A stretch of 64,000 bases of DNA. Origin: Cliona cf. orientalis. Lineage: Eukaryota > Porifera > Demospongiae > Clionaida > Clionaidae. Each line of letters opens with the position of its first letter. Positions within the stretch are counted from its first letter, which is position 1. Below, in pieces: positions 43,259 through 55,248 of the stretch. Under the pieces are notes generated by a model. It worked only from the letters and a program-made list of their open reading frames with translations. It was not told the origin of the DNA and did not search any database. Location of the stretch: assembly GCA_963930775.1 (NCBI GenBank), contig OZ005694.1, positions 4,953,054 through 5,017,053 on the forward strand, given 5' to 3'. A program made the position numbers and the translations under genes.

Positions 43259-44309
43259 GGGGTGTTATGGGGATTTAACTCAGTGACCACCAAAGCAAAG
43301 GTGTGTTGACAGAGATCAATAATAATTATTGGTTAATACAAATAGAAAATTGTACTTTTGGTCAGTAATGGGAGGGGTGTAACAAGGGATCAGGAAGAGC
43401 CAGCATCAAGTCGTGTTGCACTCTCGGATTTTGTTCGTTTGCATAATTATTATGTCTATCATATTATTTTAATTGTTGCATGGGTAACGTACGTTACAGG
43501 GGTGTATAGTCTCTCGTTTCACTTAAGCCACTGATGCACAGATTCGCTCTCTCCAGTCCCTCATTGTCTCAATGTGGAAGCTATAATTATTCCATTACAC
43601 GTGCCACTCAGAAACTGATCATGTACCTTTACGGTATGGTATCAACTCTGACATTTGTTGCTGGACTCACCCTGTGTTGACCCTAGATGCTCACTTTAAC
43701 TTAAATCATCCACACTGACATCATTGGATCGTTACCTGTTCAAAAAGAGTGGTTGAGTGTTATATAACATTACTATTATTGAATAATATTATGGGATATA
43801 AAATTATTATATTGGCCATGAACAGGGAATGCTAATTCTATTTTTACAGGCTTACTTTTGCAATGTGCACTTGTCACTTGTAGCTATGTACAATCTACAA
43901 TGAGTGCATGTGCTGTGTAACCACTAGAGAATACATTTCAACCATTGGTATATAGTGTGCCTCTAAGCTGATTAATAATTATTGTGGGTAACCAAAGATA
44001 CCCACAACACTTGGTAGCTACTACATATACTGTACTGTAAACCACTGTTGCAGCTGCTATCAGCATTAAATTTTTTGCAAACAAGCCACTCACAAACAGG
44101 GCCAGCGGGGCACCCCTTTTCTTATTATAATCATTATAGTAGTGGAAACTCATCTTGAGGATTTATACAATTTGTCTGGAGCACACTTACTAAGAACATA
44201 GGTACACTAAAAATTAATTATTATTATTATTATTGTTATTGCTTTACAGCTGGCAGCTGAAGGTCTGCTACAAGATGTAACAGCCTGACAAAACAAACTA
44301 GCTACCTAT
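43259..44309. other. non-coding, likely LRR 3' UTR and intergenic
   Basis: No ORF of note. 43490-43710 is a copy of 48310-48540 ('ACTGATGCACAGATT', 'TTGTTGCTGGACTCACCCTG'). No clear AATAAA was fixed on for the LRR gene. Confidence 0.5.
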
Positions 44310-44627
44310 TTAAATTTTAAGTTTTGACCTAGTTCTAGCTGCTACTGGAGTGTGGGTGATTGAATCATTAGCATGACTTTCTTCACAATCTGAAATCTCT
44401 GAGGCCGACTCACTAGATGTTCGAAGCTTGTCCCTCAGGTGCACAGGAACCCGCAATTTCCAGCATGGTGGGAGGCGCACTTTTCTCCTCTTATGACTAA
44501 CTTTTGTCCATTGTTGCTCATTCGAATTCTCAGTATCACCACCATTCTCACTTTCTGTTGTATTGGCATGAGTTAATATATTACTGATACAAGATACTGT
44601 GTTCACATAATTATCTAAGTGTAGCAT
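44310..44627 (-). CDS. small charged ORF, unknown
   Basis: 105 codons from ATG to TAA. Ser/Glu/Asn-rich, with a basic patch 'WTKVSHKRRKVRLPPCW' and tail 'AARTRSKLKI'. The biased, disordered composition could be a real short exon or a retroelement remnant. No family recognised and no clear promoter seen. Confidence 0.3.
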   Translation of the reverse strand: MLHLDNYVNTVSCISNILTHANTTESENGGDTENSNEQQWTKVSHKRRKVRLPPCWKLRVPVHLRDKLRTSSESASEISDCEESHANDSITHTPVAARTRSKLKI

Positions 44628-44762
44628 TACAACGAATATTATTTACGTCTTTCACTCTTGAAACCCTTCCTCGTTCAGTATTAAGCTTTCGTGTAACATT
44701 CTTGTATCGGTCTCAGATGTCAGTTTGGAGACACACTTAGCTACATGTGGGTAGGATTATTT

Positions 44763-44787
44763 GGGGGGGGGGGGGGGGGGGGGGGGG
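44763..44787. repeat. G25 tract
   Basis: Uninterrupted guanine run; one of several in the window (3857-3880, 4490-4508, 35919-35940, 52927-52943, 54337-54370, 55879-55891). Could form quadruplexes and is a likely assembly-length uncertainty. Confidence 0.9.
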
Positions 44788-45110
44788 TGCAGTCAATGTG
44801 TTTGCAAAAGAAATGGCTGCACCTATACATGTGCTAATAGTTAAATTAAACTTTCTTTGAACTTCTACATAACTACCAAGGTAATGTAACGTCTAAAATC
44901 ATGCACGTAATACTATTGAAAATTCACATAATTAAAGCATCCAATTTGTGTCTAGGCTCACTGACTCACTCTAATTATTGACCCTTAGTCAACTGAATAC
45001 TTGTGTGTGTCACCTTTCATGTCCCTGCATGTTAGGACTGCTACGATTGACACTGGGAAACACTTTATTGAAGACGTTCAGGATAGAATGGGACAGATGG
45101 ACATTCAATA

Positions 45111-45436
45111 GACGATTTAAGGCTTGACCGTTTAGCCCATTAACTACACATATTGGTGGTCAACGCTGCCATAGCTTTATACAGCGTACGATCGTGAGTG
45201 TATTTCTCGTCTCTCAGCTCGGCTACGACACCATAAAGGCATTGAAGCTTCTGGCTGTAACGCTCTTGGGCTTCTTTAGACAAACTGTCGATGTACTTCT
45301 TGCTCATGATCGATCTTGCTACCTTCCACTGGCATAATGGCAGTACACGCGCGGTATTGCCGCTTGACCACCAAAATGGCGGATAGCAATGGCTGCTATG
45401 CAGTTAATGGGCTAAATGGTCACGCCTTAAGTCGTC
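45111..45436. mobile_element. 326-bp MITE, GACGAYTTAAGGC ends, TA TSD
   Basis: Left GACGATTTAAGGCTTGACCG, right (complement) GACGACTTAAGGCGTGACCA; TA on both sides. Inner arms 'TTTAGCCCATTAACT' also pair. Related to 49921-50287. Confidence 0.85.
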
Positions 45437-45530
45437 TATATAGACTTCACAGGACTAAAAAAATTCTTATAGATACCATAATAAATACAGAATCAGCAGT
45501 TTCAGCTATAATACTCCAAATTTGGTAAAA

Positions 45531-45832
45531 CTTTCTTCACTATTACATACTTCTCTCAGCCAGCCATATACACTGTACTTGTATAAATATGAGCATGCAT
45601 ATAGCTAGCTACGCTGAGCCTATACTGAACCTAGTGCACCCCTTTGATGGAACACATGACATTGTGTGTCTCCATACATACATACAACACATCTTCCTTT
45701 CTTCACTATTACATACTTCTCTCAGCTGGCCATATATACTTTTATAAATATGAGCATGTATATTATATACATTGACCTAGTGCACCCCTTTGCACCCCCA
45801 CATGTGTGTCTCCATACATACATACAACACAT
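45531..45832. repeat. tandem duplication (~150 bp x2)
   Basis: 'CTTCACTATTACATACTTCT' to 'CATACATACAACACATC' occurs twice in direct orientation, at about 45533-45692 and 45698-45832. Confidence 0.85.
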
Positions 45833-46233
45833 CCCTGGTCCCACCATCAGCGATCCAATGCCTCGATTGTGTTTTAGTGATCAAAGCACATGTATTTTCC
45901 ATAATGAGCTAAGTATTAACACCAAAAATTAATGTCAACGACGTCACTATAATATTATTATATGTTTTTGCATATATATGCATGCATGACATAGTATGCA
46001 CAAGATGGGTACAATTATATTATTGTTGTTTCCTACTATAATAGTACTCTTAGTATAGCCACAGGCACACCCACTACATTGTAATTGTACTGCTACCCAG
46101 CTGTGGTTTCCTAGCAGCGACCGCGCTACAAGCTGCAAAGCCACAACCCTATTGGTTGGTATGTACATTGCAACCAAGGAAACGAGACCCTAGTAAACAA
46201 AACGTAGTTGTGTGTAAGTACAAAGAGCGCGTT

Positions 46234-47410
46234 ATGGCCGCTGTGCAAAGGGTCTAGACCTTCGTGAAGTCATTGGTGATGAACTGTATAAAGATTATTT
46301 TGATGAAACCAAGTCCACGAAGTCAAGTAGTAGCGCTACTGCCGGCAGTAGTAGTGCCACAGAGTTCAAAACAGCTAGCAGTGAAGACCTCGAGAGACTA
46401 ATATCGAACACTGAGAACAAGAATACAAAGAAAACAACACAAACATGGGTGAATAGGTTTAATTCATGGAAAGAGTCCAGGGAGATAGAGCAGGAGATCC
46501 ATAAGATACCACCAGAGGGCCTGGACAAGATTCTACAACGTTTCTATGCTGAACTTGTGAAGAGTGATGGTACTGACTATGAACCAGAGTCATTGAGAGT
46601 GATGATAGCATGCCTTGACAGACATCTGAGGGAACATGGAGCAACTTACAGTATCCTCAAAGACAGATGCTTTGAAACAAGTCGCAAGATACTGGAAGGA
46701 AAGGCGATTGAACTTAGGAAACATGGAAAAGGAAAGCAAAAAATGAAAGCAGATGTGATTACCGAAAAAGAAGAAGAGTTATTGTGGGAGCGAGGTGCTT
46801 TAGGATGCAGTGATGCTAAAACACTGAACAGGACAGTGTTTTATACCCTAAGCCAGCACTTTGGTACACGTGGGCATCAAGAACACCATGACATCAGAAT
46901 AGAAGAGCTCAAGGTGGTGAAATCGCCTAATGGTGAAACTGGCTATGTTCAGTGGACAGAAGGACTGACAAAAACAAGAAAAGGAGGATTAAGTAAGCCA
47001 GCCAGGAGGATAGAGCAAAGAATGTTTGCAGTTGGAGGTCCCAGGTGCCCGGTAATGTTGCTTCAGATGATGCTGTCCACACGTCCTGATGAGCTGGAGC
47101 TATCAGGACCACTCTACCTCACACCATTACAGAAACCAAAGGCAGATGTATGGTACAGCAAACAATCCGTAGGCATTCACACAGTGAATGGCTTTATGAA
47201 GGCCATAGCAGAAACGGGTGGTCTAAAAGGAAATGGCAAGCGATACACAAATCACAACGTAAGAAGAGTGACCGTCCAAAAGCTAAGAAAGCTGGTGTAA
47301 GTAGCCGTGAAATAATCGCAATTACAGGCCACAAAACGGAAGAGAGTTTGAAGGACTATATGATATTGATCGTGATGACCATTGCACTTAGCAAAATCTT
47401 GAGCAGAAGT
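46234..47410 (+). pseudogene. Crypton-type tyrosine recombinase, broken by frameshifts
   Basis: The main frame (about 46257-47300) reads 'DLREVIGDELYKDYFDETKS' through 'KIPPEGLDKILQRFYAELVK', 'LSQHFGTRGHQEHHDIRIEE' and 'KRYTNHNVRRVTVQKLRK'. This is the layout of the Crypton / DUF3504-type recombinases also found in KCTD1- and ZMYM-like proteins. Conserved His/Arg of the R-H-R-Y set sit in 'NHNVRR'. The following 'AGVSSREIIAITGHKTEESL' and the tyrosine in 'LKDY' lie in another frame (from ~47280), and a third shift follows within 30 bp. A start-like ATG at 46234 is also out of frame and soon stops. At least three breaks mean it is not functional as one protein. It continues weakly to 47707. 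Confidence 0.75.
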
Positions 47411-47809
47411 AATGGAGCCAATGGTATGGAAGTAGCATCACAGTCTTCCCTCCATAACACTCAGTCGGTCATGATGACAAAGCAGACAACAATGCTCTCC
47501 ACAAATCCACAACCATGGCCTCATATGCCCTTCCCAGTGCCCTGTCAACCGTCAGCTCCAGTGTACAATTACTTTTCCAATTGTACTGTATACATGTCAC
47601 CACAATGGCCCCACAAGGAAAAGAAAATCAGCCACACCCACCAAAACGAGCAAGGATCATGGACTCCGATGACGAACTGTAAACATCTACATGTATTACA
47701 CAGATAGTGTGCTTATCTACAGTAACTGCTTTATTACTCTATCACTCTGCATTGTACATCATTATTGCTGACCATGTCAATAGTATAAGACTCAACACTG
47801 TACTATTAT

Positions 47810-47980
47810 CAATTAATCACACACTTTATACCTCGTACAATTAGGTAGTAATCGGTACTCTTGCTGGTACTCGTACAGCCTAATAGCACTCGCTAGCGCT
47901 CGTGCTATTACTGGCCATACTCATGCCAGCAAGAGTACCGATTACTACCTAATTGTACTCAGAAGTGTGTGATTAATTAT
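47810..47980. mobile_element. ~170-bp foldback element
   Basis: The arms TTAATCACACACTT... and 'TACAATTAGGTAGTAATCGG' pair with the right half almost base for base. A related copy is at 53524-53690. Confidence 0.85.
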
Positions 47981-48309
47981 ATTAATCTGATACTACTACA
48001 ATTGTAATAATAAATCTATGGCATTCATGCACGATAATATAGTTGTGTAAGCACATTAATTGTGATGCATAACAACAATAAAGCTGTACTTGCACTCATA
48101 TCCAGTGATGCGTGACATGTATTATCACACGCACAAGGCACATGCACACACTAAATAATACGACATACTCAGTTAAGTTTCATACAATGTCATGCATGCA
48201 TAATGCGACCATTCTATAAAAGTAAACTACTCACTGACATCCAAACAAAGAGAGGCCGAGCAAAAGTTACAATTAAATGAACGACTGAATCAAACAAGCC
48301 ATCATAAAT

Positions 48310-48540
48310 ATTATATGTTTAGGGGTGTAGTCTCCCATTACACCTAAACCACTGATGCACAGATTTGCTCTCTCCAGTCCTCACTGACTTCTACCCTCAT
48401 TGTCTCAACGTGAAAGCTATTCCATTACACGGATCCGGACTCTCACACGTGCCACTCAGAAACCAATCACCTTGCAATTTGTTTGGTATGGTATCAACTC
48501 TGATGTTTGTTGCTGGACTCACCCTGTGTTGACCCTATAG
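48310..48540. repeat. dispersed duplicate of 43490-43710
   Basis: Shared blocks 'ACTGATGCACAGATT', 'GTGCCACTCAGAAAC', 'GACTCACCCTGTGTTGACCC'. The homology resumes after the foldback element at 48541-48987, proving that insertion. Confidence 0.8.
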
Positions 48541-48987
48541 GAGGATTCCACACAAACGTGTGAAGGAATTTTAATGAGATGCAAATGATATTCAGCCCCC
48601 TTTCAGGAAGTTCCGGCCAGGTTCCTGTCATACCCATTGGTGCCGGGAATCAAATGTATTATCATAGGAATAGCGTGCGTTTTGCAGACTGCACAGAGCT
48701 TCAGGGTGGGTACCGAAAAACGGCACTAGCTACAACACTCTACGATGCTGTACACTATGTAGCTGAGTTGCTTTTTTGAGAGAGCTGTTAACGCGATAAA
48801 TGCTAGCCTCGTACCCTCAAAGGGCCTGGGTACGAGGCTAGATAAATGCATGCTATTCCCATAGAGCATAATACATTCGATTCCCACCAACGGGCATGAC
48901 AGGAATCTGGCTGGAACTTCCTGAAAGGATGCTGAATATCATTTGAATCTCATTAAAATTCCTTCACATCTTCGCGTGGTATCCTTC
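48541..48987. mobile_element. 447-bp foldback element, 5-bp TSD TATAG
   Basis: The arms of ~115-120 bp start GAGGATTCCAC and (complement of right) GAAGGATACCAC, sharing 'GTGAAGGAATTTTAATGAGA'. TATAG on both sides (48536-48540, 48988-48992). The related locus at 43675 reads 'GTTGACCCTAGATGCTCAC', the empty site. The loop holds a nested 37-bp element (48804-48840). Confidence 0.9.
48804..48840. mobile_element. 37-bp micro-MITE with 9-bp TSD GATAAATGC
   Basis: TAGCCTCGTACCC ... GGGTACGAGGCTA, flanked by identical GATAAATGC (48795-48803, 48841-48849). Same TAG...CTA ends as the 92-bp and 314-bp elements at 21345 and 19530. Confidence 0.85.
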
Positions 48988-49085
48988 TATAGATACTCAC
49001 TTCAACTTAAACAACATCGCTGTACCGTTTACCACCATCTCAAGGATTTTTCTAACATGTATCTCCTCACCATTATTGGCTATTA

Positions 49086-49323
49086 GGCCACTCCAAATCA
49101 ATTACTTGTTTCTCATCCCCGCTTGATTTCCGCCCGCATGTATTTCCACCAGCACCAGCACAATACAAAAGTATACCGCCTCGATTTTTGGGACTGCTGA
49201 ACTTATGATTTTGACGACCATTTCCCATCAAACTTGTGATTAAACGACCATTTCCAGCCGCCCGCCCGCATCAGTTTTTTAGCTTAGGGGGGATGAGAAA
49301 CAATGAATTAATTTGGAGTGGCC
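49086..49323. mobile_element. 238-bp PIF/Harbinger-like MITE, TTA TSD
   Basis: Ends GGCCACTCCAAAT and (complement) GGCCACTCCAAAT, inner arms 'TTGTTTCTCATCCCC'. TTA flanks at 49083-49085 and 49324-49326. Confidence 0.9.
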
Positions 49324-49920
49324 TTATAATCATGATAGCTACCCTCTACCATCACTGCGGAAGTGGTAGCATAGATTATCTATGGTGGTAGCTAGCTCAG
49401 GGTCGGGGTGGAGTGGCATGATTGGTATGCTTTCGATCATTGGCGCTGACCACGGTCCAAAACCGAGATCTCGATCCAGCAGTGGCGATGGCCACGCCCC
49501 CTGATATCGCGCGTGTCGCGTCGAAGGAGGTTGTCAACCGCGAAAACCGCGAAAAATTAATTGGTTCAATTAATCATCGCGAAAGCATTGCGTCACTGAC
49601 GTAATGTACATTCCAATGGATATGCAGGCGCGCCACACCCTTGGCCCTATCAGTGACTAGGAGGGGCTGGCGCGCGAGACTAATCAGTGACTAGGCTAGG
49701 ACAGTGTGAGCTACATAAATTTCGTTAAGAAACCAGTGAGTTTGTATTTATAATAAACAGTTCCTTTTAAGAATTAGTACTTTCCATGTATTTATACAAA
49801 TTATCCAATTACCCCCTGGCACCCAGACTACAATCCAATTGGTTTATGTATTTGCGGACCGTTTTAATATTTGTGCTGGCATAGTTGAGTTCTCTACAGA
49901 GAGTCACATGATCCAGAATA

Positions 49921-50287
49921 GATGACTTAAGGCGTGAACGTTTATCTCATTAAAAGGTGTGAATCGCACTATATCACACGTATGCGTACGCCCACTGGTG
50001 GTCAAAAATACACTATGGGTATGGGAAAAAATGCTCTAAAACACTTATAAAATAGCAAGGACTCTTGCCATTCGTCTATCGCCACAATTATGGATACTTT
50101 AGTGGCCGATCTTACTGCACTCAGGCTCTAGGGTGCTGCTCGATTTTTATCATGTCGTAGCAACTGAGAGTATTTCTATTCCCATATACGACCAATACAT
50201 TTGATGCAACAGCAAAGGTGCGAGTCGCGCCTGGTCACACCTCCTGGTGGTCATCTAATCGGCTAAACGTTCATGCCTTAAGTCGTC
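49921..50287. mobile_element. 367-bp MITE, GAYGACTTAAGGC ends, TA TSD
   Basis: Left GATGACTTAAGGCGTGAACG, right (complement) GACGACTTAAGGCATGAACG; TA at 49919-49920 and 50288-50289. Same family as 45111-45436. Confidence 0.9.
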
Positions 50288-50426
50288 TATAGGGAGCCTT
50301 GCCATGTTATACCCAAAAAGCGCAAATCTAGAACTCAAGACTGAAGTGTAGGATATAATTTTGAGAAAATAGTTGCTGCTGAGTAAGCCAGTATTAAATT
50401 CTTATATTTTGATACAAAACTGACCC

Positions 50427-50722
50427 GTGCAACAATGGGTGGTCACATAATATTATTATGTAATATTTAGGCTTATACCTGCTGTACTGACACCCGCAAC
50501 CGGGGTTAAAGTGAGATCAAGTGATCGAAACATCCGTTTTGCGCTGCTCTTTCAATGGGTCTTATCCTTTGACTCCATCCACACCCCGACTATCCCTGAT
50601 TGGCAATCAAGGGTCAACACTCTTTTAGCAGTGCGATCAAGCAATCAAGGTCCAAAAATGGGCTCGATCAAATTTTGATTCTGGCCGCAGGTGTCAGTAC
50701 AGTAGGTATATGTGACCACCCC
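50427..50722. mobile_element. ~296-bp TIR element
   Basis: Outer ends GGGTGGTCACATA and inverse; a second inner pair 'ACCTGCTGTACTGACACC' / 'GGTGTCAGTACAGTAGGT' (50478-50495, 50689-50706). TSD not clear. Confidence 0.7.
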
Positions 50723-50960
50723 TTGAATTCATAGGTGTTGGAAGCAATTAGGCAAGGGTTGTAGGCGTGTGCAGGCACAAAACTTATACCCATGCCCACT
50801 AATTAATGGGAAACGAGCACTGAATTTAGCGAGCAAAAACAGTGGGGATGACTGTAGGGCAACTATATAGCTACTGGTACCATCAAGTGTTTCATAACTT
50901 ACGCACATCATCCCATGGTGGTGACATCAAACATGGTCTATCTACTTGTTATTTATTATA

Positions 50961-51582
50961 CCGTGTTTATGCTAATAGAACGCATGATCCAATTACCGCA
51001 AGAAAATTCAATTCCAGGAATTTTCTGTATTCTATTAGAACGGAAGCGAACTGTCTATAATTATTTTCTATGAATCCAATTAGCGCAATAGTGCTAAGGT
51101 GAGGCTATTGCGCATGCTCAAACCGCGTGCTGCACGGTTAAACCACACCTGCTTGCGTTCTTTCTCGCTCTGTCTCTCGGACTCGTTGCTAGCTATAGCT
51201 AACCAAATCGCAAGTGTCGTTCGTCGTTTATGAGGGTACTAAACTACACTCGGGACTGACCTTAGTTGGAACTGCACTAAGTCCAGCAGCCAGGGCCTCA
51301 GGCTGCGATCAGCACGATTCAGCGGCATCGTTAACCATGCGGCGCGGCTGTCAGAAGGCCTTTCTCAGGCTACCCTCGTGATGATCGGGGCCAGGGGCAC
51401 AGGTACGATACCATCGATAGCCACTATTCGTCGTCGCTCAAAGCTATGCTAATTGTTCTATTACAACGCAACATCTAATTAACGCAAGAAAATTCACTTC
51501 CTGGAATTGTTTTGACTCTAATTGTGCGCAAACCAGATTTGAAATTATTTTTTTTGCTTGCGTTCTATTAGCATAAACACGG
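50961..51582. mobile_element. 622-bp MITE, CCGTGTTTATGC ends, TA TSD
   Basis: Perfect 24-bp inverted ends starting CCGTGTTTATGCTAATAGAA, flanked by TA (50959-50960, 51583-51584). 'GCAAGAAAATTCA.TTCC.GGAATT' occurs near both ends. No ORF. Confidence 0.95.
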
Positions 51583-52393
51583 TAATCCCAGTAATATTGT
51601 TGTATAGTTGGGTATATACAGCTCAATTTCATAGGCGTCGTACCCGGGGGGTCAGGGGGGCCATGGCCCTAATAGTGCATGTGGTAAAAGGTCGTCAATG
51701 TAGTGCGTACTTAGATGCCGGCTCCTCAATCGTAGAGATGGAGACTCAACGTCGACAGTGACAAATTTTGATGCTTTAATCATTGAGACGAACTCGACTT
51801 GACAGCGCAGTACAGCTCCCAAACTTCCCACACTCTATTATCTATAGTGGCTCGCATACTACATGTGTGCATAAATCGTGCTATTTATAGTTGAGCATTA
51901 TTCCAAGTGAAGCGAGGCTCCCACCTTTGTCTTACTTGCACTTGCGTGGTTTCCAAAAATGTTGCTGTTGGCACCACTGTGACAGGCGAACCTAATTAAT
52001 TTTAAGCACCATCTGTCTAGTATATTGCACATGGTGTACAGTACGTGGTGCTAACCAGCCTCTCTCAGAAACGGGAAACAGGAAAAAGCTAGTCTAGTTC
52101 CCAGATCTACATTGTACCTTGCAGAGTGAGAAAATTTCTGTACTGATGTGTATCCCTAGTCCACAGGATTACGTAAGCTATGAGAGCACGTGAAGTTCAG
52201 CCAGCCATACTTACATGTATCAGAGAACGTTTCTGAGGCATTTGGTAGTTATTTTTGAACTTGTAATAAATTTAGTGAGTGTGTAACCAATGTGAGTTAC
52301 TGGCCTGTACTGCTGGGGAAATTTTTTTTATTAGTTTCAACAAGAGTATATTATAATATTATAATTATACATAATAGTCAGAGACCGAGTCCA

Positions 52394-52501
52394 AGATCTC
52401 TACGCCTTTTAAGAGACCTGAAGGCCCTGGGCTGTAGCATCCCGAGCGCAGCGAGGGTGCTACTAAGGGCCTGAGGGTCTCTTAAAAAGCGTAGAGACCA
52501 T
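52394..52501. mobile_element. ~108-bp foldback element
   Basis: Arms around 'CTCTACGCYTTTTAAGAGACC' (one gap) and 'GGCCCT' pair across a loop 'GAGCGCAGCGAG'. Confidence 0.75.
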
Positions 52502-52859
52502 TGGATGAGGTCTCTAACTGATTTAGAATATAGCAACTGTAACCATGACGTTTAGCCTGGGGACTAGGCTACTGTTGCACTGTGTATCTTTCTTTGCCCT
52601 TGGCAGCTCAATAATAGACCTACCTCTCTAAGAGGTCTATAAGTGAATTGAGAGGTCTCTAAGTGAAATAATGGACCTCCAACTGACCAATCAGATTGCT
52701 GTATTTGTTACAACTATATTCTAATCTTGGTTTCAAGATCAGAGGTCAGGTTGAAATGGACCCACTGACCCTATATATCCTAAGGTAAGGCCAGCCTGAG
52801 GAACAGAATAATAAATTGAAGTGGCCTTATCCAGTGTTTACATATACTTTAGGGGGATT

Positions 52860-52943
52860 CCCCCCCCCCCCCCCCCCCAAATTTCAAGAAAAATTTACTA
52901 ATGTTGAGGATTGATTCAGATAATTTGGGGGGGGGGGGGGGGG
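52860..52943. repeat. inverted homopolymers: C19 ... G17
   Basis: C19 (52860-52878) followed by AAATTT and, 48 bp on, AATTTG17 (to 52943). The two arms could pair as a long G:C stem. Confidence 0.9.
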
Positions 52944-53523
52944 TATAAACTGTCATCAAAGTGACAGAAACGGAGATTTACTAGTTTCATACTGCGTTGG
53001 ATTGTCGCAGACACTCAATAGATTGGAGGCAGATGACACGTACACGTTTGGCCATGATTGCGTGCACACTCATGGCAATTTTTACCAGACGACGTTTACC
53101 TTCTGTCGAAAATTTTTGTGGGGGGCTAAATTTCGTGACTGTTAGAGCAGTCATGAAATAACGAAAATTAGCCCCTCCCCTCAAAAATTACCCGTTATAC
53201 GGTATCCCAAGTATATAATACCCTAAGACTTTTGAAGTACATGCATGTGGTTTGTACTAGCTGTTTTTCCTTTAGAATATGGCTTCATCATAGTACAATG
53301 TACCGTAGCCTAACTATTAAAACTTGACATTAGACACATGCCAAGTGCTCAGTATAGCTTAATACTACCATGGAGCTACATAAAGAATAACCTTGAAAAA
53401 GAACTGGTAGAGTAACATAATTATTATGGTGGATGCTAAGTTAATATTATGTATGTGCGTATCATCTCCCATGCGTGCAGTTGTGGCACACACTGACATG
53501 GAATAATAGCTGACTATAAGTAT

Positions 53524-53690
53524 AATTAATCACACGCTTCAGAGTACAATTAGGGCAGTAATCAGTACTCTTGCTTATACGAGTATAGTTAGTATAATAG
53601 CACGAGGGATAGCAAGTACTGTTTGGCTGTACAAGTACTCGTAAGAGTACTGTTGCTGCCCTAATTGTATGAGGATTAAAGTGTGTGTTT
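53524..53690. mobile_element. foldback element, relative of 47810-47980
   Basis: The arms 'GTACAATTAGGGCAGTAATC' and 'TGCTGCCCTAATTGTATGAG' pair. Less symmetric than the 47.8-kb copy. A third partial copy is at 53745-53830. Confidence 0.75.
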
Positions 53691-53830
53691 AATTGATAAT
53701 AGTATAGAATTTTCCCAAGACTATAGCAAAAATATCAATTACAGAATTATAGTACAATTACAGTTGTAATCCGTACTCTTGCCTATGGGAGTGATGTACT
53801 GTGACTGTAATCACTGTACTACATTGTATT

Positions 53831-54334
53831 ATCATAATAGTATGTCTATGCATGAGTAATTCCAGTATTTTTTTGAGAGGATTCCTCACATTTGAGTTCA
53901 TCAGCTAGCAGCATAAATTGCTACATAGGACTAATCATAGTTGTAATAAACACTGCAATCTGATTGGTAATTAGCTGGTATCTACATGTATAAATGATAA
54001 TTAAATCTGCAAGTCTGATATAACCCCTATAACTTTGTATCCTTGGGCTATTTACAGTGTTTATTATCTAAACTTGTTAGACACTGCTTAGTCGGTTTCT
54101 GGGCGAGCCTTGGCAAAAGTCATCTTTGAAAGCACCAAGGCATGGCGCTGGTGCTAATCTACAACAGTACGTCAGCAGGCATTTGTTTAGAAAATTTCCA
54201 ATAGGGGGGGAGGGCACAGCGAGCGCGTATGAGATCAAGAGAGGCAAGGGGGTCTGTTGGCATGGTCCCCCGGGCCAGGAAAATTTGTATAAGTTTATAT
54301 TTTGAAATCCCTGAGATTGCTTCTGGTGCACTCT

Positions 54335-54371
<37 letters not shown>

Positions 54372-55248
54372 GGGGGCAAGAGTTTATCATGAAGCCCTGG
54401 TCAGTCAGTTGCATGCATGCCTGCCTTAGTAATAGTATTGGCCTGAGAAGCTACCATGAGAGTGAAAATAACATAGACTGCTAGTAGTCCAATGGTGTTG
54501 ATCACCTATGCTTCAATAGTGTAGTCCAGTCTATATGCCATGACCGTCATAAGTCCCAACTTGGCAAGTGCACATGTCTCTAAGCTGTAGTCATAGGACA
54601 AGCCTCCGTGCAGTCAGCTTCTGACATGGCATCATGCTTAGGGAAGTAAATCTACCAGTTGCCATAGTGGTCTAACACTCACTTTTTCAGTTTCATGCCG
54701 TAGCCTACACTAAACAGCAGAGTCTGAATTGTCATAAATCGCATGCAGTACACATAGTGCGTGTATGTGGGTGACGACCATTACCTTATGATTAAAAAAT
54801 AGTGCGTGCATATGGGTGACGACCATTACCTTATGATTTAATTAACTTTCTCCTCACTGAAATTAATGATCACCCCACAAGTATGCAAGTATCCTGGATA
54901 ACTGGCCATGGACGCTACATTGACCCCTTGAATGGGCTAAACATGACATGGGCGCTTATCCGGGAATGGGCGCTTGCCCGGGATACTACGGTACGTGTAT
55001 GTACATATTCTAAACTGGTTCCTGTCTCTTGTGTACTTGGGGCTCTCTCAGGATCCCCGAATTATATGTTAAATTTTTGTTTGAGTAAATACCTATGGTA
55101 TTATTGCCTTTGCATGTAAACTGCATTTTTGCATGCATTTAGCCTCTAGGGGTATAGCATCTTCTACTCTATTGCCTCATAATATAACCCAGCTTACCTG
55201 ACTTCTGTTAATTTTTATCACACACATTCGTCCAGCTAGGGACAGAAT
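53831..55248. other. non-coding; G34 tract and short tandem duplication
   Basis: No gene seen. G34 at 54337-54370. 'TAGTGCGTGYATRTGGGTGA' plus 'CGACCATTACCTTATGATT' is duplicated in tandem (54757-54838). Confidence 0.6.

Noticed and set aside
45666..45932. 88-aa ORF
   Set aside because: Arises from the tandem duplication at 45531-45832; no motif.
43490..48540. LTR pair (43490-43710 and 48310-48540)
   Set aside because: The copies are ~200 bp in direct order, but no gag/pol, primer-binding site, polypurine tract or TG..CA ends were seen; treated as a dispersed duplication.
54077..54429. Proline/glycine-rich ORFs
   Set aside because: They are translations of the G34 homopolymer.
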